29,787 nt of DNA from an uncultured Saprospiraceae bacterium. Lineage in GTDB: Bacteria; Bacteroidota; Bacteroidia; Chitinophagales; Saprospiraceae. Location of the stretch: assembly GCA_937967535.1 (NCBI GenBank), contig CALCMV010000285.1, forward strand, positions 1-29,787, written 5' to 3'. The number at the start of each line of letters is the position of its first letter. Positions within the stretch are counted from its first letter, which is position 1. The translations under genes were made by a program, and so were the position numbers. Positions 7,459-15,536 of the stretch are shown here, one piece after another. The notes below the pieces were generated by a model, which saw only the letters and a program-made list of their open reading frames with translations, did not search any database and had not been told where the DNA came from.

Positions 7459-8216
7459 CAATAGACTTAAATTGTGATTTAGGAGAATCTTATGGCAAAA
7501 TGACTTCGCAATACGACGAAATCATCATGCCCTATCTTTCTTCCTGCAATATCGCTTGCGGCTTTCATTCCGGCGACCCGGTGACAATAGAACGCACCAT
7601 CCAAATGGCAATCGACCACAATGTAGCTATCGGGGCGCATCCCTCATTCCCTGATTTGCAAGGATTTGGACGGCGGGTAATGCACATTCCACCAACTGAA
7701 TTGACCGCTATTATTCGTTATCAAATCGCAGCATTAAAAGGAATGACCAATGCACTCGGCGGCACACTTCACCATGTAAAACCCCATGGTGCGCTGTACA
7801 ATTTTGCTGCAAAAAACGAAGCTGCCGCACAAGCCATTATTGATGCCATAAAAAGTATTGACCAACAATTAATCGTGTACGGACTACCGGGTTCTTTTTT
7901 GGAAAAACAAGCAAAAAAAGCCAATCAGTTTTTTGCCAAAGAAGCATTTGCTGACCGCCGATACGAGCGTGATGGCAGCCTACGCGCACGTACACATGAG
8001 GGTGCAGTCATTGAGCAGGAAAATGAAGTACTCGCCCAAGTAAAAATGATGGTTACAGAAAAACAAATCAAAACTCACAATGGCGAAATCATTCCACTCC
8101 AAGCCGACACCATCTGCCTGCACAGCGATACACAAGGCGCAGCCAAGCTCGCTCGCCAAATCCACGAAATGTTGACATCCAATGCTATCAAAATCCATCC
8201 TATTAAACGGTCATAA
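7452..8216 (+). CDS. pxpA: 5-oxoprolinase subunit A (LamB/YcsF family)
   Basis: A 254-residue cytoplasmic protein, normal family length. LNCDLGESYG, CNIACGFHSGDP and LHHVKPHGALYN are hallmark blocks, followed by FADRRYERDGSL and a C-terminal ICLHSDTQGA. PxpA, PxpB and PxpC form the prokaryotic ATP-dependent 5-oxoprolinase that opens 5-oxoproline (pyroglutamate) to glutamate. Its 3' end overlaps the next gene by 35 bp, indicating translational coupling. The ATG is the last unit of a 7-bp tandem array. Confidence 0.92.
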   Translation: MNSIDLNCDLGESYGKMTSQYDEIIMPYLSSCNIACGFHSGDPVTIERTIQMAIDHNVAIGAHPSFPDLQGFGRRVMHIPPTELTAIIRYQIAALKGMTNALGGTLHHVKPHGALYNFAAKNEAAAQAIIDAIKSIDQQLIVYGLPGSFLEKQAKKANQFFAKEAFADRRYERDGSLRARTHEGAVIEQENEVLAQVKMMVTEKQIKTHNGEIIPLQADTICLHSDTQGAAKLARQIHEMLTSNAIKIHPIKRS

Positions 8217-8841
8217 ATGGCAAATCAAATTGCTCGGCGAAAATGCTATCGTATTGGAAAATAATGATGCCACACACGAGATCATTCACACTACGGCGGC
8301 TTTGATTAGAGCAGCACAATTTGTCGGTATCTTGGATATTGTACCTGCTTACACATCTATCGCAGTACTTTTTGATTTATTGCAAAATGATGTAAATGAG
8401 TTAATTACATACATCGAAAATATCAAAGCGATACAAACTGCCATTCATTCAAATTCGGTATTGCACCACATTCCTGTTGATTATGAAAAAGGATTGGATT
8501 GGGAAGAAGTCATACAAATAACAGGCTTGACCAAGTCGGAAATTATACAAAAACATACTGCCGCAACATATCGCGTGGAGATGATGGGCTTTGTGCCGGG
8601 CTTTATTTATTTATCGGGCATGAGTGAGCATTTGCATTGTCCGCGAAAGAAAAATCCGCGTGTACGTATACCCGCAGGTGCAGTGGGCATTGGAGGAGTA
8701 CAGACAGGAATTTATGCTTTGGAAAGTCCGGGCGGTTGGCAGATTATCGGGCAAACGGATGTGACTTTATTTGATGTGAAAGCAGTGCCGCCGAATCGAC
8801 TGAATGTGGGGGATAGGGTGCGGTTTGTAAAAAATCCGTAG
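8182..8841 (+). CDS. pxpB: 5-oxoprolinase subunit B
   Basis: A 219-residue protein of the PxpB/KipI (carboxyltransferase domain 1) family, the partner of PxpA and PxpC. GFVPGFIYLSGM, CPRKKNPRVRIPAGAVGIGG and TGIYALESPGGWQIIG are the conserved blocks. The start at 8182 lies inside pxpA and adds about 14 residues before the usual LLGENAIVLEN strand; no other ATG is available in frame. The stop codon lies within a dispersed repeat (8836-8865). PxpC does not follow: the next gene is convergent, so pxpC must be elsewhere or absent. Confidence 0.9.
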   Translation: MLSKSILLNGHKWQIKLLGENAIVLENNDATHEIIHTTAALIRAAQFVGILDIVPAYTSIAVLFDLLQNDVNELITYIENIKAIQTAIHSNSVLHHIPVDYEKGLDWEEVIQITGLTKSEIIQKHTAATYRVEMMGFVPGFIYLSGMSEHLHCPRKKNPRVRIPAGAVGIGGVQTGIYALESPGGWQIIGQTDVTLFDVKAVPPNRLNVGDRVRFVKNP

Positions 8842-8969
8842 CGTAATGCCTCCGGCTTGCGCCTCGCATACTACTTGCACACGCTCCACCAAATGTATGA
8901 AAGGTAGAGAAAATTCATGAATTTTCTCTACCTTTCGTGGAGGCGCAAGCCAGAGGCGTTACGCTACGG
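8836..8969. repeat. Nested inverted repeat between convergent pxpB and DUF368 genes
   Basis: Outer arms of 30 bp (8836-8865 and 8940-8969; CCGTAGCGTAATGCC type) match at 28 positions. Inside is a perfect 38-bp palindrome (8899-8936, arm GAAAGGTAGAGAAAATTCA). The left arm overlaps the pxpB stop codon and the right arm abuts the DUF368 stop, so the structure probably serves as a two-way terminator. A further copy of the outer arm is at 19228-19254. Confidence 0.9.
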
Positions 8970-8970
8970 T

Positions 8971-9927
8971 TTATTTCCCTAATCGTTCCAACAAAAACAC
9001 CGAAACAAAACCCGCCACCAACATCACAATAGCCGGCACCAGCAAAGCATCGCCCGCCACATAATTAGCAGGTAATTGATTGATTTCTTGTAAAATTTTC
9101 ATTTCCGGGTCGGCGAGAATAGCTGTGGTGTTAGTGATGGTTTCTCCGGCTTCGTTCATGGCTTTTACGGGGCTGCGCCAGGGCCAGATTTTATTGAGTG
9201 AGCCGAGCATGAAGCCCGTTAGTACGGCGAGTGTCGGGAAACGATATTTTTTGAACGTCCATGAAAGTACCCGCGCAACTGTCAGCAATCCGGTCAGACA
9301 GCCCAAGCCAAAAACCGCCATCGTAAGCATGGCTTGTGGGTCAAAATTTTGGAGAACGCCTTCTTTCAATGTCTTCGTAACGATGAAATAATACATACCC
9401 ATCAGCAAGAGCATAAAACTCCCCGAAATTCCCGGCAATATCAAAGCAGAAATCGCAATTGCCCCTGCGATAAAAACCACAGGCAAGGACCGCGACCATT
9501 CCACAGGCGCAATCGTAGTAATAAAATAAGCCAAAACCGCCCCCGCAATCAGCAAAATGACCTCAACAGCCGTCCATTTTTCAATTTGCCGACCAATATA
9601 AATCGCCGAAGCAATGATAAGTCCAAAGAAAAACGCCCATATCACAGGCGGATATTCTTCCAACAAATACGACACCCCAAAAGCCCCAATGACAATACCG
9701 CCTGCCATACCCATCACTAAAGTAAGCAAAAAAGTCCCGTCAATTGCCTTCCACAGTCCCTTCACCCCTTCTTTGCGAAATATACCTATCAAGGCAGGAC
9801 TAAATGCCTTAATCGCATTGAGCAATCTTTCATAAATCCCTGTAATAAAAGCAATTGTACCACCCGAAACACCCGGAATCACTTCGGCAATGCCCATAGC
9901 GGCACCCTTCAATATATTGGAAATCAT
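8971..9927 (-). CDS. DUF368 family membrane protein, likely polyprenyl-phosphate transporter
   Basis: A 318-residue polytopic inner-membrane protein with about eight hydrophobic segments. The N-terminal LKGAAMGIAEVIPGVSGGT and the mid-protein ALILPGISGSFMLLLMGMY are the paired signature loops of DUF368. DUF368 proteins (PopT) have been reported as undecaprenyl-phosphate transporters that recycle the lipid carrier for cell wall and surface polysaccharides. The start at 9927 places the Met immediately before SNILKGAAMG; a longer reading from 10020 only translates the low-complexity leader. It is convergent with pxpB and downstream of porD on the same strand. Confidence 0.85.
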   Translation of the reverse strand: MISNILKGAAMGIAEVIPGVSGGTIAFITGIYERLLNAIKAFSPALIGIFRKEGVKGLWKAIDGTFLLTLVMGMAGGIVIGAFGVSYLLEEYPPVIWAFFFGLIIASAIYIGRQIEKWTAVEVILLIAGAVLAYFITTIAPVEWSRSLPVVFIAGAIAISALILPGISGSFMLLLMGMYYFIVTKTLKEGVLQNFDPQAMLTMAVFGLGCLTGLLTVARVLSWTFKKYRFPTLAVLTGFMLGSLNKIWPWRSPVKAMNEAGETITNTTAILADPEMKILQEINQLPANYVAGDALLVPAIVMLVAGFVSVFLLERLGK

Positions 9928-9976
9928 TTGTTGATTTTTGATTTTTGATTGAGTGATTTTTGAGTGACTTTCACTG

Positions 9977-10125
9977 TGCAAATATGATGAAAACTTTGCG
10001 AAGCAAAAATCAAAAATCACTCAATCAAAAATCATTAAGTCTTACTGCAAATATGATGAAAATTTTGCGAAGCAAAATTCAATCAAAAATCAAAAATCAC
10101 TCAATCAAAAATCATTAAGTCTTAC
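9977..10125. repeat. Tandem duplication in the DUF368 leader reaching the porD stop
   Basis: Copy 1 (9977-10045) and copy 2 (10046-10125) both start TGCAAATATGATGAAAA, share TTTGCGAAGCAAAA and end with the same CAATCAAAAATCATTAAG block and TCTTAC. Copy 2 carries an extra 11 bp. The end of copy 2 covers the porD stop codon, so copy 1 probably arose by duplication of the porD 3' end. Confidence 0.85.
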
Positions 10126-11015
10126 CTTCTAATCTTGGTATATTTAGAAGCATTGGCAGGGTCAATTTTTACCATAACGGCATGAACAGGGCGTTTTTCA
10201 TTGGAAGATGCGCCCGTATAGATGTCCACAATTTCCTCGCGCTTGGCATTCGCAAACATCTGTACCGACATAGCATTGAGATAAGTCTTGCTGAAAGCAC
10301 TGATTTTTTGAATCGCACTAGAAATATTTTGGCGGGCTACCTCCGGCTGACTAGACATCAAATCCAAGCCCAAGCGATGATACTCATAAATCGCCGAGCG
10401 ATAGTCACCGGCACGCGGACTCAAGGTGCTTTCTATCATCCAGTAGCGGTTGCGCTGACTCTCAATAGAAGTCCAGCCCGCCCCTGCGCCATTGGGTACA
10501 GCATTGATAATATCTTGTGCAATTTGAAAATAAGGCGTACCGCCCTCCAATTCAAAAGAATCATAATCCAAACCAAGTATCATATAAGCATAAAATGCCA
10601 TGAAAGAAGTCAGATTCGATGTGAAGGCATTTCGGTTAAACTCCAATGGCTGAAATTGTGTGTAAGTAAAACTAAATTCTTTATCAGCATGCTCAAGCAA
10701 GGCAGTATTCTGCCGACTACCATATACAGGACGTATGGCTTGCACAAATAACTCGGCATTAAATTGAGTAGCAGACACCTCTTCCGTAATATTGATTTGC
10801 ATATTGACTTCTATGCGTTCATCTTCCCCATAAGTGTCGTCCGTCCATTTGGTGTTGTTCATAAACTCTTCGAGTCCCAATTCGAGTGTACTGTACAATT
10901 GTGGGTCAGCCGTCTGATTTTTGGGAGTATTGACAGTAACATCTACCCGCAATTCCTGCGCGTATAATGTTGCCAATGAACATATTAAAACGAATGTAAA
11001 TAATATTTTCTGCAT
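10122..11015 (-). CDS. porD: DUF4835 family protein, type IX secretion protein PorD
   Basis: A 297-residue exported protein. The signal peptide MQKILFTFVLICSLATLYAQ is followed by ELRVDVTVN, FMNNTKWTDD, ERIEVNMQINI and a long helical C-terminal half ending in KIRR. This strand order and the NNTKWTxD motif match DUF4835, which is named PorD and linked to the type IX secretion/gliding system of Bacteroidota. The start at 11015 is preferred over 11039 because it begins the signal peptide directly. In many Bacteroidota this gene sits next to recN, with coaBC upstream; here recN is 2.3 kb away on the opposite strand with hutH between. Confidence 0.8.
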   Translation of the reverse strand: MQKILFTFVLICSLATLYAQELRVDVTVNTPKNQTADPQLYSTLELGLEEFMNNTKWTDDTYGEDERIEVNMQINITEEVSATQFNAELFVQAIRPVYGSRQNTALLEHADKEFSFTYTQFQPLEFNRNAFTSNLTSFMAFYAYMILGLDYDSFELEGGTPYFQIAQDIINAVPNGAGAGWTSIESQRNRYWMIESTLSPRAGDYRSAIYEYHRLGLDLMSSQPEVARQNISSAIQKISAFSKTYLNAMSVQMFANAKREEIVDIYTGASSNEKRPVHAVMVKIDPANASKYTKIRR

Positions 11016-11204
11016 AATATTTTTTATATAATTGGTCAAATTTACGCTAATTTTTTTGAGTTTCTTAGTTTAAACAGGTATAACGAATACGCACTGAAAT
11101 CTATTGCATTTTTAAGGCTGAAAAACGTTTTGATTTTTTTATGAAAAAACTCGACAAGTTCATTCAAATAATAAAGTAGTTGACACTTTTTTTGAAATGT
11201 AAAA

Positions 11205-11388
11205 CTCACATTTCTGTTAAATTTTTTCGAGTTCAAATTTTTATTGATTTTCAATTAATAACAAATTATTTTAAAGTAATATTTTATTAAAAATAATTTA
11301 AAAACCAAATTATATTTTGAATTTCAATAAGAAAAATGACCTCATTCGGAACATTTAATAACTCGAAAAAATTTAACAGAAATGACAG
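11205..11388. mobile_element. 184-bp MITE-like element with 7-bp target duplication
   Basis: Perfect 25-bp inverted repeats (11209-11233 and 11360-11384, CATTTCTGTTAAATTTTTTC onward) near the ends of an A/T-rich, ORF-free body. TGTAAAA flanks it directly on both sides (11198-11204 and 11389-11395). The ends resemble the CACATTTCGGGTAAAT termini of the elements at 15048 and 19292, which also make 7-bp duplications. Confidence 0.65.
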
Positions 11389-11406
11389 TGTAAAATGTAA
11401 TAATAA

Positions 11407-11467
11407 GCCACGAATGATTTCAAGGGAATTATCAATAAATTCGTAAAAAAATTAGTGTATTCGTGGC
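11407..11467. repeat. 61-bp inverted-repeat element with GCCACGAAT ends
   Basis: GCCACGAAT and ATTCGTGGC bound an A/T-rich core with further partial symmetry (AATAAATTCGT). It lies in the 11016-11594 intergenic stretch. The rest of that stretch, including 11468-11594, shows no gene or clear signal. Confidence 0.55.
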
Positions 11468-11594
11468 AAAAACAAGTATTATATTATCAAAAATAATTTC
11501 TCTCATGTAGCGTAACTCATTTCAACAAATGATGGCAGCTTTCGGAAGAAATCAACGAAAAACGAAGTACGACGAACAAAGAACGTGAGTCCGG

Positions 11595-13082
11595 TTAAAA
11601 CAAAGTCCGTAAAAAATCAATCGTCTTTTGAATATCCGGTTGCAAATAACGGTCATCTTCCAAAGCAGGCACAAGCTCCCGATACTGCCCGACTATCGCC
11701 TCAATCTGCGGCGACGACAGCATAGGGCGGCGAAACTCCAATGCCTGCACCGACACCATAAATTCAATGGCAAGCAGCCGTTCCACATTCTGCACTACGC
11801 GGTAGGCTTTCGTAGCGGCATTGGCAGCCATACTGACGTGGTCTTCCTGTCCATTCGACGAAACGATGCTATCTATCGAGGCAGGTGTACAAAACTGTTT
11901 ATTCTGACTGACAATCGCCGCAGCAAGATATTGCAACATCATTAAGCCGGAATTGAGTCCCGAATTTTTTGCCAAAAAAACAGGCAAACCACGCTCTCCC
12001 GAAATAATCTGATACAAACGTCGCTCGGAAATACTCCCCAATTCCGCCAAAGCAATTGCCAACATATCCAAAGGCAAAGCCAGAGCTTGGGCGTGAAAAT
12101 TGCCCCCCGAAAGCACCGCCTCTGTTTTATCAAAAACATTGGGATTATCCGTCACCGAATTAGTTTCTGTAAAAACGGCTTTGCGTATATATGCGAGTGC
12201 ATCTTTGCTCGCGCCATGCACCTGCGGCACACAACGAAAGGCATAAGGGTCTTGAATGGAATGTTTTTCCATTTGAGCTATTTCACTGTCTTTGAGCCAA
12301 TTACGAATCGTTGCAGCCGTTTCTATTTGTCCGGCATGTGGGCGAATATCGTGCAAACGCGCATCAAAAGGTGCGAGTTGGCATTGAAAAGCATCTACGG
12401 CAATCGCAGCATTGAGGTCGGCAAGTTGGCTCAGATGATGGGCTTGGGTGACCCCCCAAACGGCATAGGCCAGCGAAAATTGTGTTCCATTGAGCAAAGC
12501 CAAACCTTCCTTAGGTTGCAATTTGACCGGAGGAAAAGCCACCTCCGCAGGCAAATCACCCACAGGCATTTTTTGACCTTTATAATATACATTGCCCATA
12601 CCGATAAGCGCAAGACTCATATGCGCCAAAGGAATCAAATCGCCCGATGCACCAAGCGAACCTTGCTCAAATATTTCCGGCAAAATATCGTGATTATACA
12701 AATAAATCAATCGCTCCACCGTCTCCAATCGTACCGCCGAATATCCGTAAGAAAGGCTCTGAATTTTTAATAACAACATCAGGCGCACCACCACAGGAGG
12801 TACGACATCCCCCGTTCCGCAAGCATGCGAAATGACCAAATTATATTGTAATTGTTCAAGTTTTTCTTGTGAAATGCTAATATCACAGAGCTTTCCGAAA
12901 CCCGTATTGACCCCATAAATTGCCGTATCTGTCTCACTTAAAATACGCTCTAAATATCGGCGGTTTTTTTGAATTAATTGACGGCTTTTTCCCGACAATT
13001 CGAGTTGGTGAGGCGTGGCGATTAGTGTTGCCAAGCGGTCTAGTATCAGTGTGTTTGGACTGATTTGGTGTGTATGTACCAT
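11595..13082 (-). CDS. hutH: Histidine ammonia-lyase
   Basis: A 495-residue cytoplasmic aromatic amino acid lyase that would deaminate L-histidine to urocanate. YGVNTGFG carries the catalytic Tyr (Y56). GSLGASGDLIPLAH holds the Ala-Ser-Gly (145-147) that cyclises to the MIO electrophile. QEDHVSM lies near residue 405. NLVISHACG keeps the Ser-His at the substrate pocket that favours histidine over tyrosine or phenylalanine. Length is normal for HutH. No other hut genes are in the window. The predicted -7 box lies about 20 bp upstream of the ATG. Confidence 0.88.
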   Translation of the reverse strand: MVHTHQISPNTLILDRLATLIATPHQLELSGKSRQLIQKNRRYLERILSETDTAIYGVNTGFGKLCDISISQEKLEQLQYNLVISHACGTGDVVPPVVVRLMLLLKIQSLSYGYSAVRLETVERLIYLYNHDILPEIFEQGSLGASGDLIPLAHMSLALIGMGNVYYKGQKMPVGDLPAEVAFPPVKLQPKEGLALLNGTQFSLAYAVWGVTQAHHLSQLADLNAAIAVDAFQCQLAPFDARLHDIRPHAGQIETAATIRNWLKDSEIAQMEKHSIQDPYAFRCVPQVHGASKDALAYIRKAVFTETNSVTDNPNVFDKTEAVLSGGNFHAQALALPLDMLAIALAELGSISERRLYQIISGERGLPVFLAKNSGLNSGLMMLQYLAAAIVSQNKQFCTPASIDSIVSSNGQEDHVSMAANAATKAYRVVQNVERLLAIEFMVSVQALEFRRPMLSSPQIEAIVGQYRELVPALEDDRYLQPDIQKTIDFLRTLF

Positions 13083-13102
13083 GCGAAAAAAAAATTTGAC
13101 TG

Positions 13103-13110
13103 CAAATGTA
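13103..13110 (-). promoter_or_regulatory. Candidate -7 box TACATTTG for hutH
   Basis: Read on the minus strand, TACATTTG lies 20 bp before the hutH ATG. No good TTG lies at the expected -33 distance; only a TTA is present about 21 nt upstream. Confidence 0.4.
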
Positions 13111-13161
13111 ATGAAATCAATTTCTAAATTCTAAAAAACAGATTCCGGTTCTAGCTTAATA

Positions 13162-13190
13162 CACTCGGCTTGCGGCTGCGTACTACGAGT
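13162..13190. repeat. Decayed copy of the CTCGGCTTGCG repeat family
   Basis: ACTCGGCTTGCGGCTGCGTA followed by CTACGAGT resembles CTCCGGCTTGCGCC at 8850-8863 and 19241-19254. It lies between the divergent hutH and recN genes. Confidence 0.45.
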
Positions 13191-13250
13191 AAAATTGGGT
13201 TTTGAAATTTGCAATTTGTTATTTGCTGCTTAGAATTTGCAATTTCTTGT

Positions 13251-13279
13251 TTGATTCACACGAAAATGTAGTATTTTTG
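13251..13279 (+). promoter_or_regulatory. Bacteroidota-type promoter for recN
   Basis: TTG (13251-13253), 18-nt spacer, TATTTTTG (13272-13279), giving a leader of about 60 nt. The leader ends in the words CAACTCGTCAACCC and ACAATTCAACAAATC, like the leader of the GH65 gene. Confidence 0.6.
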
Positions 13280-13346
13280 TTTCTCTATTGTCGTTGACCC
13301 TTTGATTCCTCAACTCGTCAACCCGACAATTCAACAAATCATAAAC

Positions 13347-15002
13347 ATGATAACTCGTTTACAAATAAAAAATTACGCAATTATTGAGAAGGTCGAAATT
13401 GATTTTTCCGATAATCTGACCATTATTACCGGAGAGACGGGCGCAGGAAAATCAATTTTGCTCGGTGCATTGGGCTTGATTATGGGCAAACGCGCCGATA
13501 CGCGCGTGCTATACGAAGCCGAGAAAAAATGCGTGGTAGAAGCCGAATTTGATATTCGCAAATACAAGTTGAAAAGTTTTTTTGAAGAAAATGACTTGTT
13601 TTATGATAAAGATACGACCATTCGGCGAGAACTTTTTCCTTCGGGCAAATCGCGGGCGTTTATCAACGATACACCGGTCAATTTGAATTTGATGAAACAA
13701 TTGAGTGGGGCTTTGATTGACCTGCATCAGCAATTTGATACGATGGATATTCATAATGTGTCGTTTCAATTACGTATGTTGGATGCACTGGCAAATAACA
13801 GTGATTTGTTGGATGATTATACAGAATTATACAGCAAATATCGCTCAAATGTCAACCGTCTGAATCAACTCATTGCCCATCAAAGTGACTCTACACGCGA
13901 GATGGATTTCCTCAAATTTCAACTCGATGAACTCCACGCCGCCGAACTTATCGAAGGCGAACAAAGCGAACTCGAAGACGAACTCAATACCCTCGCCAAT
14001 GCCGAAGGAATTAAATTTGTATTGGCAAAAAGCTACCGACAAATCAGTGAAGACGAAGTGAGTATCATCAGTCAATTGACCGAATTGAGCAATGAATTGG
14101 GTGGTTTTGTGGATTTTAATGCCACATTGAGCAAATCGTATGACCGACTGATTAATGTGCGGGAAGAATTGCAGGATTTAGCCAATGAATTTGAAAGTCT
14201 GAATGAAGACATCGAACATGACGAGGCGCGTATTATTGAAGTGAAAGAACGCATTGACATGATTTACAAATTGCAGCAAAAACATCATGTACAATCGCTG
14301 CCCGAACTGCTCACTATTCAAACCGAACTCGAAAATAAAATGACCATGTTTGGCGACAACACAGTCGAAATCGCCGAATTGGAAGAAAAAATTGTGAAGC
14401 AAGAAGGAAAATTGCACAAAATCGCCAAAAAACTTTCCGAAAAACGCCATGCAGTGATTCCCGATTTTGAGGCAAAAATCCACAAAATGCTCACCTTGCT
14501 TTCGATGCAACACGCCCGCCTGAAAATAGATGTACAAAAGACCAAAGCCCTCAGCCCTTCGGGTACAGATGAGGTAAATTTCCTTTTTGCAGCCAATCAA
14601 GGCAGTCGTTTTGATTTGATAAAAAATGTGGCTTCGGGTGGCGAATTGTCCCGACTGACACTTAGCACAAAATCACTCGTAGCCAGCGCGATTCCCCTGC
14701 CTACCTTGATTTTTGACGAAATAGATTCCGGCGTATCGGGCGATGTAGCACTCAAAATGGGCGATATTCTCACGCGCCTTGCCAATAAGCATCAAGTCGT
14801 CTCTATCACGCACTCGCCACAGGTAGCCGCCCGTGCAAATGCACATTATCACGTCAAGAAAAAAGCCAAAGACGGACGCACCTACACCCGCGTAAAACTA
14901 TTGGATAAAGACGAGCGTATTCTCGAAATTGCGACGATGTTGAGTGGTAGTCCGCCGCCCGAATCAGCGAAGAAGAATGCAGCAGATTTGGTGGCACGAT
15001 AA
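13347..15002 (+). CDS. recN: DNA repair protein RecN
   Basis: A 551-residue SMC-like ATPase of double-strand break repair. N-terminal MITRLQIKNYAIIEKVEIDF leads to Walker A GETGAGKS; long helices in the middle form the coiled-coil arm; VASGGELSRL is the ABC signature and TLIFDEIDSGVSG the Walker B; VVSITHSPQVAARA is the H-loop. The start at 13347 gives the standard family N-terminus. The frame is open 45 bp further upstream but that part is the repeat leader. Its 3' flank is a nest of inserted elements. Confidence 0.95.
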   Translation: MITRLQIKNYAIIEKVEIDFSDNLTIITGETGAGKSILLGALGLIMGKRADTRVLYEAEKKCVVEAEFDIRKYKLKSFFEENDLFYDKDTTIRRELFPSGKSRAFINDTPVNLNLMKQLSGALIDLHQQFDTMDIHNVSFQLRMLDALANNSDLLDDYTELYSKYRSNVNRLNQLIAHQSDSTREMDFLKFQLDELHAAELIEGEQSELEDELNTLANAEGIKFVLAKSYRQISEDEVSIISQLTELSNELGGFVDFNATLSKSYDRLINVREELQDLANEFESLNEDIEHDEARIIEVKERIDMIYKLQQKHHVQSLPELLTIQTELENKMTMFGDNTVEIAELEEKIVKQEGKLHKIAKKLSEKRHAVIPDFEAKIHKMLTLLSMQHARLKIDVQKTKALSPSGTDEVNFLFAANQGSRFDLIKNVASGGELSRLTLSTKSLVASAIPLPTLIFDEIDSGVSGDVALKMGDILTRLANKHQVVSITHSPQVAARANAHYHVKKKAKDGRTYTRVKLLDKDERILEIATMLSGSPPPESAKKNAADLVAR

Positions 15003-15047
15003 GAATAAGTTTATCCCGTACAGTTGTCGGGAAAGTTTAAGTTTAAA

Positions 15048-15319
15048 TTCACATTTCGTGTAAATGGAAATAAGAAAATTAAAATTTTTTGAGATTTTAT
15101 TTTGATTTTGTATTAAAAAAAGGAATTAAACAGAATTTTATTTTAATTTTAAAAATTAGTATGTTTTTTATTTTTCATAAAAAATAAAACAAAATAAATT
15201 ATTTTTTTAATTTAATATGAAAAGCCAAATAAAATTTCAAATCAACCTTGAAATAAAATTAACGTTTGGATTTATTTTTAATATTCTTTTTTTTAAAATT
15301 TAATTTACCCGAAATGTGG
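15048..15319. mobile_element. Family A MITE-like element, copy 1 (272 bp)
   Basis: Ends TTCACATTTCGTGTAAAT and ATTTACCCGAAATGTGG are inverted repeats. It is flanked by 7-bp duplications GTTTAAA (15041-15047 and 15320-15326). Removing the element and one GTTTAAA restores a sequence present uninterrupted at 22661-22707 (minus strand). The body is very A/T-rich with no credible ORF. Its reverse complement is about 90% identical by eye to 19292-19555. Confidence 0.88.
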
Positions 15320-15352
15320 GTTTAAATAAATAATTAAAAGTGTCGCTTAGTT

Positions 15353-15476
15353 TAATGTGTTCGCCAATTTTGAATTGTAAAAGTATTTAATGTGCTTGTT
15401 TTTAATTATCAACAAAAAACAAAGTAAAATTTAAAATTATTTGTCATTCAAAATTCATAATTTGGCGAAGACATTG
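15353..15476. mobile_element. Family B MITE-like element, copy 1 (124 bp)
   Basis: Ends TAATGTGTTCGCCAA and TTGGCGAAGACATTG are inverted repeats, flanked by TTAGTT (15347-15352 and 15477-15482). The 22-kb copy of R2 has GCTTAGTTCAGTCC without this insert. A second copy lies at 25297-25443. Its right end is 61 bp before the next gene. Confidence 0.8.
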
Positions 15477-15536
15477 TTAGTTCAGTCCAACCACTTATTA
15501 AAATGTTCTGATTTCTCAAATTACAATCAAAATAAT

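Larger units (their letters stand above)
15007..15497. repeat. Dispersed repeat R2, copy 1, interrupted by two insertions
   Basis: Pieces 15007-15047, 15320-15352 and 15477-15497 join to a sequence that matches the reverse complement of 22459-22707 (minus its own insertion). Both copies start AAGTTTATCCCGTACAGTTG and end TTCAGTCCAACCACTTA. Copy 1 lacks a 24-bp AATT-bounded segment that copy 2 has. Confidence 0.85.

Noticed and set aside
8836..8969. Insertion sequence with 30-bp terminal repeats
   Set aside because: Only 74 bp lie between the arms, with no ORF and no flanking duplication; a terminator-like composite repeat fits better.
11042..11254. 70-residue minus-strand ORF
   Set aside because: It overlaps the left arm of the 184-bp element and has the Lys/Asn/Phe bias of random A/T-rich DNA.
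15048..15319. Hidden coding gene in the long A/T-rich block
   Set aside because: All frames are broken by stops, and both copies differ by frame-shifting indels, so the element is non-coding.
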